Virus record (IMG/VR): IMGVR_UViG_3300022934_000159
Location: 1-25,565 of that record
Reading direction: 5' to 3' (one strand)
Length of the DNA stretch: 25,565 bases
Origin: a virus
The translations under genes and the position numbers were made by a program. The notes under the pieces are model-generated. The model made no database searches. It saw only the letters and a list, made by a program, of their open reading frames with translations, and was not told the origin of the DNA. This document shows positions 12,723 to 19,437 of the stretch, in pieces (the stretch's first letter is position 1; every line of letters begins with the position of its first letter).

Positions 12723-12811
12723 GAACAACAAAACAAGACAAGCTGTGCATTGCAGCGGCCATTGTGTTGACCGTGGTTGCAATCATCGCAATCAGTATGG
12801 GGCTGATATGA
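12719..12811 (+). CDS. 30-aa transmembrane peptide
   Basis: Frame starting in an ATGA overlap with the RusA stop and ending in an ATGA overlap with the initiator start at 12808. The product, MRTTKQDKLCIAAAIVLT then VVAIIAISMGLI, is a short basic head with one transmembrane helix. The double overlap supports translation. Its counterpart across the regulatory hub is the 29-aa peptide at 11306. Function unknown. Confidence 0.55.
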   Translation: MRTTKQDKLCIAAAIVLTVVAIIAISMGLI

Positions 12812-13662
12812 AACCGGTAACGATCAGGGCAAAGGATCTGAGAAAGTTTGCCATACTTCCAATCAAGGCAATCACAGATCCCCAGATAACGCGCACAAGC
12901 GCTCTTTCTGTGCTGGCGGCTCTCTGTTCTTATTGCGACGAAACGGGCTGTACATTCGTCTCACAGGCAAGACTTGCAAGCGATCTCGGTATCTCTCGGC
13001 AAGCAGTCAACAAGCAGCTTAGAAAACTGAGAGACTTAGAATACATTGTAAGAGCCAAGCGGCGTTATAAAGGACAAACAACCACCACATACAAGGTCAT
13101 TTATGACGATGTAAAAACAGAAGAGGAAGCACTTGCAAATCTATCACCGGCAGAGCGTATCGGCCTAGAAGAACGCAGAGAAAAGTTGCGTCAACAGATG
13201 GAAAAGAAGCCAGCAGAAGTCATCAATTTGCCTGTGGATAACTCTGTGGATAAGTCCAACGTGTCAACCTCAGAAGTTTCACAGGGTGCAACCTCAGAAG
13301 TTTCACCCCCTGAAACCCCAGAAGTTTCACTAAACAGACCATTTAACAGTATATATAACAGTATAAGTGATGTCAGTAGACAATGTTGTTCTTTGTTTTT
13401 AAGAATTGCTGAAAGTTATGGAACACCTAGACAGGTCAACGACAGAGATTATCAGGTCATGGAATCTTGGGTCAAGGATGGGCTGACAGTGGAGATTTGG
13501 GGCGATATCCTCAAAGGCCATGCGAAATGGTGCCATGATAACCGCCGGGATTACCCGCGAGGGCTGGCTTGGTTCACAGTTCCGGTGCAAAAGAAGCTGG
13601 GAAGCGCACCAAAACGCGGTAAGAATACAATCGGAGCGGTAGTAAAAAAGCTAAGACCTTGA
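12808..13662 (+). CDS. Winged-helix replication initiator (lambda O-like in organisation)
   Basis: 284 aa from ATG at 12808; the longer frame from 12745 would overlay the 30-aa peptide and is rejected. Residues about 30-98 form a winged helix (LSVLAALCSYCDETGCTFVSQ, then ARLASDLGISRQAVNKQLRKLRDLEYI and a basic wing). Residues about 105-135 are a charged helix. Residues 141-190 are a low-complexity linker (VDNSVDKS, then three xxEVSxxx repeats) encoded by the DnaA boxes and iterons of a putative origin. The C-terminal part (about 195-284) has CCSLFLRIAESYG and a WGDILKGHAKWC block with a basic end, perhaps for helicase-loader contact. DNA binding and origin-in-gene layout match lambda O and similar initiators; sequence relation to O is not claimed. 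Confidence 0.75.
   Translation: MKPVTIRAKDLRKFAILPIKAITDPQITRTSALSVLAALCSYCDETGCTFVSQARLASDLGISRQAVNKQLRKLRDLEYIVRAKRRYKGQTTTTYKVIYDDVKTEEEALANLSPAERIGLEERREKLRQQMEKKPAEVINLPVDNSVDKSNVSTSEVSQGATSEVSPPETPEVSLNRPFNSIYNSISDVSRQCCSLFLRIAESYGTPRQVNDRDYQVMESWVKDGLTVEIWGDILKGHAKWCHDNRRDYPRGLAWFTVPVQKKLGSAPKRGKNTIGAVVKKLRP
13233..13368 (+). other. Candidate replication origin inside the initiator gene
   Basis: Three elements follow in order. (a) Two perfect DnaA boxes, TTATCCACA on the minus strand, at 13233-13241 and 13245-13253. (b) Three direct repeats with core CAGAAGTTTCAC at 13271-13282, 13295-13306 and 13319-13330, exactly 24 bp apart; the first two are identical over 18 bp (13265-13282, 13289-13306). 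(c) An AT-rich stretch at 13331-13368 with two TAACAGTATA repeats (13344-13353, 13356-13365). The order of DnaA boxes, iterons and AT-rich unwinding element is the textbook layout of iteron origins, and lambda places its origin in the O gene in the same way. Confidence 0.75.
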
Positions 13663-13700
13663 TAATAAACGATAAGTCATTTAACATAATACGTATTATG
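13659..13700 (+). promoter_or_regulatory. Possible rightward promoter with 16-bp palindrome
   Basis: TTGATA at 13659-13664, 17 bases, then TAACAT at 13682-13687 would serve as -35 and -10. The palindrome CATAATACGTATTATG (13685-13700), perfect over 16 bp, covers the expected -10 and start region, as an operator would. It has no T-run after it, so it is not a standard terminator. It lies directly after the initiator stop codon. The promoter is moderate by sequence and the operator role is inferred. Confidence 0.4.
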
Positions 13701-13732
13701 CGCTGTAATCGATTTAGGTGCGGTAATTTCAG

Positions 13733-13777
13733 GCACGGCCAGCGCATCGCAAGCATTTTCGCAGCACGGCCAGCGCA
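13733..13777 (+). repeat. Direct repeat GCACGGCCAGCGCA x2 before the packaging genes
   Basis: Two exact 14-bp copies at 13733-13746 and 13764-13777, 31 bp apart, followed by a GCGCA/TGCGC hairpin (13773-13786) and by a C-rich run at 13793-13816 (G-rich on the minus strand). The stretch lies in the 246-bp gap ahead of the SSB-tail and terminase genes. Repeats near a small terminase gene can mark a cos or pac site, but nothing here proves it. Confidence 0.5.
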
Positions 13778-13908
13778 CGTTTGCGCACGACCGACCCCCT
13801 TGCCCCCCACCCCCGCCGCTATAGCTGCATACCCTCACAAAAATATTTTCTGGTTTTTTTCTGGATTGTGTGCCATACCTATTTTTATCAATTAGGAAGG
13901 ATTGAGTT

Positions 13909-14148
13909 ATGAAGAAGATGTATCGAGTTGTTCAGGGACAGAAGCGGCGGAATGATCCTGAGAAGAAGGATTGGGTCAGGTTGGGTATTGCGTTTAGTGA
14001 CAGTGGTGGAACGAGGGTAAAGTTGAATGCTTTGCCATTGCCTGATGAGAATGGTGAGATTTGGTTAAACTTGTTTGAGGATGAGCCTAAATCTGGTGGT
14101 CAACAGATGCAAAGGTCTTCTCAGACAGAAGATGCTATACCGTTCTGA
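13909..14148 (+). CDS. Small protein with SSB-like acidic C-terminal tip
   Basis: 79 aa, with AGGAAGG 11 bases upstream. A short strand-rich body (MYRVVQGQKR..., DWVRLGIAFSDSGGTRVKLNAL, GEIWLNLFEDE) is followed by a Gln/Ser-rich linker and the ending TEDAIPF. The last residues match the acid-IPF tip by which bacterial SSB recruits its partner proteins. The body is too short for a full OB-fold SSB, though a minimal barrel is possible. It may be a phage ssDNA-binding protein or a mimic that competes for SSB partners. It precedes the terminase genes, with its stop overlapping the next start by one base. Confidence 0.55.
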   Translation: MKKMYRVVQGQKRRNDPEKKDWVRLGIAFSDSGGTRVKLNALPLPDENGEIWLNLFEDEPKSGGQQMQRSSQTEDAIPF

Positions 14149-14561
14149 TGGCGAGAACGCGTCAGACTCCGATTGGTAGATTTGGCGGGGTACGTTTAGC
14201 ACAGCGGCGTATTCGGACCAGTGAGACGTTGGAGAATAACAAGGAAGCGGTTGCCCAAGAGTTAATTGCTCTTGGGACCACTTCGATAACAGAGATTATA
14301 AATCTTGATGGTTCTATGCGTCCGTTGGATGAGATACCTGATTATGCTTTGAGGGCGATAAAGAAGATTGTTCCGATGCCAGATGGTCGTGTATCGATTG
14401 AGCTGCATGACAAGGTAAGTGTTTTGCGTATCTTGGCGAAGGCTGCGGGTTTCTTAGATAATCCTGAGAAAGAGAACGATAAGCCATCGATTGTTGGGAT
14501 TAATATGCGTGGACCGGCGGCAACGACAGAGTATGCTGAGGTGGTGGATGATGAAAAATGA
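14148..14561 (+). CDS. terS: Terminase small subunit
   Basis: 137 aa. A basic N-terminal part (MARTRQTPIGRFGGVRLAQRR) that could bind DNA is followed by a helical core with EIPDYALRAIKKIVPMPDGR and SIELHDKVSVLRILAKAAGFLDNPEK, a pattern I associate with small terminase subunits of podoviruses. It stands immediately before the large subunit, overlapping it by four bases. Its role is to recognise phage DNA at the packaging site and deliver it to the motor. Position carries much of the weight. Confidence 0.8.
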   Translation: MARTRQTPIGRFGGVRLAQRRIRTSETLENNKEAVAQELIALGTTSITEIINLDGSMRPLDEIPDYALRAIKKIVPMPDGRVSIELHDKVSVLRILAKAAGFLDNPEKENDKPSIVGINMRGPAATTEYAEVVDDEK

Positions 14562-16078
14562 GCGCGATACCCAGCCTTGATTTAAACTTTGAGAACAGTC
14601 CGACTGTTTGGAAGTTTCTGCATGACGATAGCTTTGTTCGGGGATTGATGGGTCCGGTTGGATCTGGGAAGTCTTACGGGTGTGCGGCTGAGATTATGTT
14701 ACGGGCGGTACGTCAAAGGCCGAGTCCCAGAGATGGGATCAGATATTCTCGGTTTGTGATTGTTAGAAATACTTATCCTGAATTGAGAACAACGACGATT
14801 AAGACTTGGCAAGAGTTGTTTCCAGAGGATGTTTGGGGTGGTATGCGCTGGCAACCGCCTATTTCGCACCATATTCGGATTCCGACGAGAGAGGATATTC
14901 CGGGCATTGATTGCGAAGTGATCTTCATGGCTCTTTCTTCTCCGCAAGATGTACGGAAGCTATTGTCATTGGAGCTTACGGGTGCTTGGGTCAATGAGGC
15001 AAGGGAGCTGCCAAAGGCTGTTATTGATGGCTTGACACACAGGGTCGGGAGATATCCTACAAAAGCAGATGGTTCTCCGACGTGGTACGGTATTTGGATG
15101 GACACCAACCCGCCTGACAATGACCATTGGTGGCATGAGCTGGCAGAGAAAAACCCGATTGGTGGTGCATATCCGTGGACGTTCTTCAGACAACCCGGCG
15201 GTGTTTTGGCAGTGGATGGGAAAGATGTTCCTGAGAATCCAGAGGCGCAGGGCCATGTGTTTTCTGGGGGCAAGTGGTGGAAAACCAACGAGGATGCGGA
15301 GAATAGAAACAATCTGCCGCCCGGATATTATCAACAGCTTCTCGGCGGAAAGAATGCGGATTGGATCAGGTGCTACGCGCAGGGAATGTATACGTTTGTG
15401 CAAGAGGGGCGTCCGGTCTGGCCAGAGTATGACGATGAATTGATGAGCGGGGATGTTGAGGTTGATCCGTATTATCCAATGCAGATCGGCGTTGACTTTG
15501 GATTAACACCGGCAGCGATCTTTGGGCAGAGAACGCAAGCAGGGGCGTGGCGGATCTGCGATGAGCTTGTGACGTTTGACATGGGCCTTGAGCGGTTTGG
15601 TCAAGAAATGATGGCACTGATTGCTCAGAAATATTCTAAGCATGATATTCTGATCTGGGGCGATCCAGCGGGGAATAAACGGGATGAGATTTACGAGGTT
15701 ACAGCCTTTGACCATCTCAGATCACTTGGTTTCAAAGCACAACCAACAGAAAGCAATGCGTTTCAAGTCAGACGAGAGGCTGGGGCAAGTCCTATGGGGC
15801 GGCTAATAAATGGCAAGCCTGGGCTGATGGTGGACAAGAAATGCCTGAGATTGCGCAAATCTCTAAGCGGTGGGTACTTTTTCAAGCGTCAAAGCATGGG
15901 CGCTGGGCAAGATCGATTTAAAGATACGCCGGTGAAAAACGATCATTCACACTGCGGGGATGCGTTTGGGTATCTTATGCTGGGTGGTGGTGAACAACGC
16001 CGGTTGCGCAGGGGAAGCTATGGTAATTCCTTCGCAGCACAAAGCTATTCTGCGGAAACGGAATTTAACGTGTTCTGA
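14558..16078 (+). CDS. terL: Terminase large subunit
   Basis: 506 aa. ATPase part: Walker A GPVGSGKS at 32-39, RNTYPELRTTT at 70-80 and GAWVNEA at 142-148 (Walker B region with the catalytic E). Nuclease part: acidic residues in GVDFGLT (311-317), IWGDPAGNKRDE (366-377) and DHSHCGDAFGYL (462-473), the RNase H-like fold used to cut concatemers. The length and the nuclease motifs fit the lineage of T7-like and related podoviruses with a T7-type portal. It moves DNA into the capsid through the portal encoded at 17627. Stop overlaps the next ATG by one base. Confidence 0.93.
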   Translation: MSAIPSLDLNFENSPTVWKFLHDDSFVRGLMGPVGSGKSYGCAAEIMLRAVRQRPSPRDGIRYSRFVIVRNTYPELRTTTIKTWQELFPEDVWGGMRWQPPISHHIRIPTREDIPGIDCEVIFMALSSPQDVRKLLSLELTGAWVNEARELPKAVIDGLTHRVGRYPTKADGSPTWYGIWMDTNPPDNDHWWHELAEKNPIGGAYPWTFFRQPGGVLAVDGKDVPENPEAQGHVFSGGKWWKTNEDAENRNNLPPGYYQQLLGGKNADWIRCYAQGMYTFVQEGRPVWPEYDDELMSGDVEVDPYYPMQIGVDFGLTPAAIFGQRTQAGAWRICDELVTFDMGLERFGQEMMALIAQKYSKHDILIWGDPAGNKRDEIYEVTAFDHLRSLGFKAQPTESNAFQVRREAGASPMGRLINGKPGLMVDKKCLRLRKSLSGGYFFKRQSMGAGQDRFKDTPVKNDHSHCGDAFGYLMLGGGEQRRLRRGSYGNSFAAQSYSAETEFNVF

Positions 16079-16560
16079 TGGGACTGATCCAGTTACCAAC
16101 CTTTCAAATGCGAACCGATGAGCAAATCGTTCCGCTCACACTCAGCCATGTTTATAATATTAAGCTGGGGCCGCACGAAGAGGAATACGCCAGACATATA
16201 CCGCACTACAGAGATTATGTTTGGGATTATTCTGTGCTAGGCTGGTCATGGACCGCTATCGGGCGCGGCAAGGTCGTTGCTATCTTCGGAGTAAGGGATA
16301 TATGGCCCGGTTTGGTCGAAGCTTGGTTTATTCCGGGCGAGGGCTTGGATCGTCACGCAAGGTCAACTTTGATCGGTGCAAGGGCGCTTTTGCGTGAAGT
16401 GATGTCTGATACAGATATCAGACGTATGCAAATCTTCGTAAAAGTGGACAATACCCGCGCATTAAGGTTTGCTAAGGCACTACATTTTGAGGTAGAGTGC
16501 ATATTAAGAAAGTTTGGCCCAGAGGGGGCTGACTATTATGCGATGGCGAGGTTTGAGTAA
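16078..16560 (+). CDS. GNAT-like protein related to T7 gp13 (internal virion protein A type)
   Basis: 160 aa. It begins RTDEQIVPLTLSHVYNI and has WSWTAIGRGKVVAIFGVRDIW, an acetyltransferase-type strand pair, with MQIFVKVDNTRALRFAKALHFEVE near the end, the usual GNAT beta-bulge/helix ending. Phage proteins of this kind, including T7 gp13, sit between the terminase and portal or near them and are needed for virion assembly; acetyl transfer has not been shown for most. It directly follows the terminase with a one-base overlap, which matches several podovirus genomes. Confidence 0.7.
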   Translation: MGLIQLPTFQMRTDEQIVPLTLSHVYNIKLGPHEEEYARHIPHYRDYVWDYSVLGWSWTAIGRGKVVAIFGVRDIWPGLVEAWFIPGEGLDRHARSTLIGARALLREVMSDTDIRRMQIFVKVDNTRALRFAKALHFEVECILRKFGPEGADYYAMARFE

Positions 16561-16808
16561 TGTCTGGATTATTCGGGGGTGGACGCAGAAGGGGGCCAAG
16601 TGCCGAAGAAGTAGCTGCTCAACAGAAAGCAACGGAGGCGCAAGAACGGGCTGAAGAACGCGCCACATCTCAAGAGCGCAAAGAAATGCAAGATGTTCAA
16701 GCAAGAAGAAGATTACTTCGTCGCGGTGGTTTTAGGTTATTGTTTTCTCCGACACGACAAGAAGGCCCAGGATCCCCAATGACTAGAAAGTTAGGCGGGG
16801 GATCTTGA
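16560..16808 (+). CDS. Small glycine- and arginine-rich structural-region protein
   Basis: 82 aa. The ends are glycine-rich (MSGLFGGGRRRG and TRKLGGGS) and the middle is a charged helix (AEEVAAQQKATEAQERAEER...), then RRRLLRRGGFRLLF. Podoviruses often carry such a MxGLFGGG...RRR...GFRxLL protein next to the portal, possibly a minor virion component. No motif gives a reaction. It starts on the last base of the previous stop. Confidence 0.6.
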   Translation: MSGLFGGGRRRGPSAEEVAAQQKATEAQERAEERATSQERKEMQDVQARRRLLRRGGFRLLFSPTRQEGPGSPMTRKLGGGS

Positions 16809-16809
16809 T

Positions 16810-17154
16810 ATGCCGAAGGGCGGGACTCAGCCATTAAAGGCACAAGCAAAAAAAGAAACGCTTGGATCTGATATTCGCATGGGTCTTGGCCTTGAACCAA
16901 AGTCACCAAGCTTTCGGGCGCGTTCTGCAATAACTCGAAAAAAACACGAAGAAATGCTAGAGCGATCAAGAAGAAACGAAAAGAAGCGCGAGAAGCGGAG
17001 AAGTAAACGCCCATCTGCGCAAATGCTTTTCGAGCAAGAAAAAGCCGCAAAACTGTCAGAAGAACGGGCCGAAGGACAAAAGAAGCGTAAGGCGTTTGAA
17101 AAGGCTCAAGGCGAAAGATACGCTCGTCGTCGCCGGTTGCTAATGAATATCTGA
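16810..17154 (+). CDS. Lys/Arg-rich protein in packaging region
   Basis: 114 aa and extremely basic, with long charged helices (KKHEEMLERSRRNEKKREKRRSK and EERAEGQKKRKAFEKAQGERYARRRRLL). A short N-terminal region is not helical (MPKGGTQPLKAQ). It has no obvious globular core. It follows the 82-aa protein after one base. Basic proteins placed between terminase and portal could be packaged with DNA or bind RNA; I see no family evidence. Confidence 0.55.
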   Translation: MPKGGTQPLKAQAKKETLGSDIRMGLGLEPKSPSFRARSAITRKKHEEMLERSRRNEKKREKRRSKRPSAQMLFEQEKAAKLSEERAEGQKKRKAFEKAQGERYARRRRLLMNI

Positions 17155-17165
17155 TAGGAAGCAGT

Positions 17166-17375
17166 ATGACAAAAATCAAAGAAGATTCTCGCGTTTACCA
17201 AAAAGCTGATCCCCAGCCAAAACGCGCAAGAAATGAAAAGGGGCAGTTGATGTCAGATGATCCATCTACCCCAGACGTGAATGAAGCTTGGGAAGGCGGG
17301 AAGGCTCCAAAGAAAAAAGCTGCCCCAAAGAAAAAGGCAACAAGTAGTGGTAAAAAAAGCGTATCAAAATCCTAA
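17166..17375 (+). CDS. Small basic, low-complexity protein
   Basis: 69 aa. The first two thirds are polar (DSRVYQKADPQPKRARNEKG, SDDPSTPDVNEAW) and the end is an AKK repeat (KAPKKKAAPKKKATSSGKK) like the tails of histone H1 or bacterial HU-type nucleoid proteins. Such tails bind nucleic acid without order. A GGAAGC site lies a few bases upstream. The start of the next gene lies inside its 3' end. Confidence 0.55.
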   Translation: MTKIKEDSRVYQKADPQPKRARNEKGQLMSDDPSTPDVNEAWEGGKAPKKKAAPKKKATSSGKKSVSKS

Positions 17376-17634
17376 AGGCGGATTGAACGCTGCCGGTCGC
17401 GCTTACTTCAAGCGCAAAGAGGGATCTAATTTAAAAGCCCCCGTTAAATCCGGCGACAATCCCCGCAGAGCGTCCTTCCTGGCTCGAATGGCGGGGAACC
17501 CCGGGCCGGATCGTGACAGCAAGGGCCGACCGACACGGAAATTGTTGGCGCTCCGCGCCTGGGGCGCTTCATCTACAGCGGATGCCAAGCGTAAAGCTGC
17601 CGCTATAAGCAAGAGGAACAAGGCAAATGCCTAA
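17347..17634 (+). CDS. DUF6321-like basic protein
   Basis: 95 aa if started at GTG 17347 (VVKKAYQNPKGGLNAAGRAYF); an ATG at 17281 exists but would add a stretch that is out of family and overlap the previous gene by 95 bases. The block GGLNAAGRAYFKRKEGSNLKAP then SFLARMAGNPGPDRDSKGRPTRKLLALRAW matches small proteins I know from cyanophages as DUF6321 (GLTAAGRRxYN..TGSNLKPPV...R..FCARM.G). Function is unknown. It overlaps the portal start by eight bases, so it is coupled with it. Confidence 0.65.
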   Translation: MVKKAYQNPKGGLNAAGRAYFKRKEGSNLKAPVKSGDNPRRASFLARMAGNPGPDRDSKGRPTRKLLALRAWGASSTADAKRKAAAISKRNKANA

Positions 17635-19183
17635 GCTATCAACGAGAGAAGTCATTGCGCGAGAGGCAAAAGCACAAGCTCGCAAAGATGAATGGCGTAC
17701 AATCTACGAAGATTGCTATGAATTTGCCCTGCCGCAACGAAACTTATACAACGGCTATTACGAAGGCAAAACGCCCGGCAAAGGCAAGATGCAGCGTGTA
17801 TTTGATTCCACGGCTATGTCCTCAACCAAGCGTTTCGCCAACAGACTTCAATCCGGGTTGTTCCCCCCTAATCGGCATTGGTGCCGTTTAGAACCCGGCT
17901 CGGCTGTACCTGAGCAAGATCAGCCAAGAGCGCAGCAAATACTTGATGCCTACGTTGATATTATGTTCGATCAGCTACGTCAGACAAGTTTTGATCTGGC
18001 TATGGGAGAGTTTTTGCTGGATCTTTGCGTGGGTACGGCGGTTATGATGGTAACTCCGGGCGATGAAGTTACCCCCATCCGCTTTCTTGCGATACCACAA
18101 TACCTAGTGGCCATTGAGGAGGGCGCATATGGCATGGTTGATAACGTCTATCGCAAGCTGCGTATCAAGGCGGAATCAATCACAAGAGAGTTCCCAGACG
18201 TTCAGATCACAACAGAATTGCAAGATGCAATAGATCGCCGTGGTTCTGAAGAGCTTGATCTGTTTGATGCGGTTATCTTCGATCAGGAGACAGGCCGATA
18301 TCATTATCACGTTATTTGGCCAGCCAAGGCACAAGAGATTGTTTATCGTGAAATGCCATCCAGCCCCTTCATTGTTGCCCGGTTCAGCAAAACAGCGGGT
18401 GAAATATACGGGCGTGGTCCTTTGGTTGATGCAATCGCAGATATCAAAACGCTAAACAAAACTTTGGAGCTTGTTCTCAAGAATGCAAGCTTGTCTATTT
18501 CAGGCGTATATCTCGCCGCAGATGACGGTGTTCTGAATCCTCAGAGCATCAAAATACAACCTGGCGCGATCATTCCCGTTGCTCGAAACGGTGGTCCGCA
18601 AGGTGCGTCCCTAGCCCCTCTGCCCAAGGCTGGGGACTTTAACACAAGCCAGATCGTTATTCAGGATCTCAGAGTAAACATCAAAAAGATCTTGATGGAC
18701 GATACGCTCCCGCCCGATACTATGTCTGCGCGATCTGCTACAGAGATAGCACAGCGTCAACGTGAGTTAGCTTCTAATCTTGGATCGGCATTTGGCCGCT
18801 TGATGACCGAGATTATGACGCCTTTGGTTTCGCGCATCCTATTCGTTCTGGACCGTCAGGGCTTGATTAATATGCCCCTCAAGGTCAATGGTGTGCAGAT
18901 CAAAGTCACGCCGGTATCGCCTCTTGCCGAGGCTCCCAAGATGGAAGAGGTCAATCAGCTTCTCAGCTTTATGCAGATTGCCAATTCTATGGGGCCAATG
19001 GGGCAAGCAATTATTAATGTCCCAGAAAGTATTTCGTTCATTGCGGAAAAAATGGGAATCGATCAACGTGTATTAAATACACCGGAAGAGCAACAAATGA
19101 TGATGCAGCAAATGCAGCAAGCTATGATAGAACAGCAGCAACCTATGCCCACTGATGAAACAGTAGCAGAGGCCATGCAATGA
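17627..19183 (+). CDS. Portal (T7-type head-to-tail connector)
   Basis: 518 aa, near the size of T7 gp8-like portals. Recognisable blocks: EWRTIYEDCYEFALPQRN at about 22-39, VFDSTAMSSTKRFANRLQSGLFPP at 58-81, and YGRGPLVDAIADIKTLNKTLEL at about 263-284. SARSATEIAQRQRELASNLG lies near 369-388. The end is Gln/Met-rich (EEQQMMMQQMQQAMIE), as in many podovirus connectors. Twelve copies form the channel through which the terminase drives DNA and to which the tail tubular proteins attach. It lies before Bbp19-like and scaffold genes. Confidence 0.9.
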   Translation: MPKLSTREVIAREAKAQARKDEWRTIYEDCYEFALPQRNLYNGYYEGKTPGKGKMQRVFDSTAMSSTKRFANRLQSGLFPPNRHWCRLEPGSAVPEQDQPRAQQILDAYVDIMFDQLRQTSFDLAMGEFLLDLCVGTAVMMVTPGDEVTPIRFLAIPQYLVAIEEGAYGMVDNVYRKLRIKAESITREFPDVQITTELQDAIDRRGSEELDLFDAVIFDQETGRYHYHVIWPAKAQEIVYREMPSSPFIVARFSKTAGEIYGRGPLVDAIADIKTLNKTLELVLKNASLSISGVYLAADDGVLNPQSIKIQPGAIIPVARNGGPQGASLAPLPKAGDFNTSQIVIQDLRVNIKKILMDDTLPPDTMSARSATEIAQRQRELASNLGSAFGRLMTEIMTPLVSRILFVLDRQGLINMPLKVNGVQIKVTPVSPLAEAPKMEEVNQLLSFMQIANSMGPMGQAIINVPESISFIAEKMGIDQRVLNTPEEQQMMMQQMQQAMIEQQQPMPTDETVAEAMQ

Positions 19184-19437
19184 GTTCGCCAGACGGTTGG
19201 GAAGGAATAAGTCAAGCGTTTGTCGAGCCGCCAAAGGCGGATGATCTGGACATACTTTATGGACGGGTCTTTAAATCTGAGGAAGGTCAGAAGGTGTTAC
19301 ATCACCTGAGACAGATAACTATAGAACAACCATCCTGGTATCCAGGCGAAGATCCTAGTCACGGCTTTGTAAGAACAGGCATGACTGAGCTTGTACGCCT
19401 GATTGAACGCAGGGTGGGAAGGAGCAATAATGTCTGA
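19180..19437 (+). CDS. Bbp19-like small virion-region protein
   Basis: 85 aa. The pattern YGRVFKSEEGQKVLHHLRQITIEQPSW, then a GFVRTGMTELVRLIERRV ending, matches the short Bbp19-like proteins between portal and scaffold in many podoviruses (F.T..G..VL..L...T...P........A..R.G...L...I). It begins in a four-base overlap with the portal stop and overlaps the scaffold start by eight bases. Probably a minor morphogenesis component; the role is not settled. Confidence 0.7.
   Translation: MSSPDGWEGISQAFVEPPKADDLDILYGRVFKSEEGQKVLHHLRQITIEQPSWYPGEDPSHGFVRTGMTELVRLIERRVGRSNNV

Noticed and set aside
12745-12807. Earlier start of the replication initiator
   Set aside because: That stretch codes in another frame for the 30-aa membrane peptide, and ATG at 12808 gives the ATGA overlap usual here.
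13265-13330. Iterons as only a protein-level repeat
   Set aside because: Considered because they encode xxEVSxxx units, but identity at third positions, neighbouring perfect DnaA boxes and the AT-rich run favour a DNA function; not fully excluded.
14773-15403. Long minus-strand frames (up to 179 codons) in the terminase gene
   Set aside because: They lie fully inside a clear terL with all motifs; no ribosome sites or recognisable products, so they are shadows.
16697-17179. 160-codon minus-strand frame opposite small basic genes
   Set aside because: Created by the Lys/Arg-rich codons of the rightward genes; product is an unpatterned Phe/Leu-rich string.
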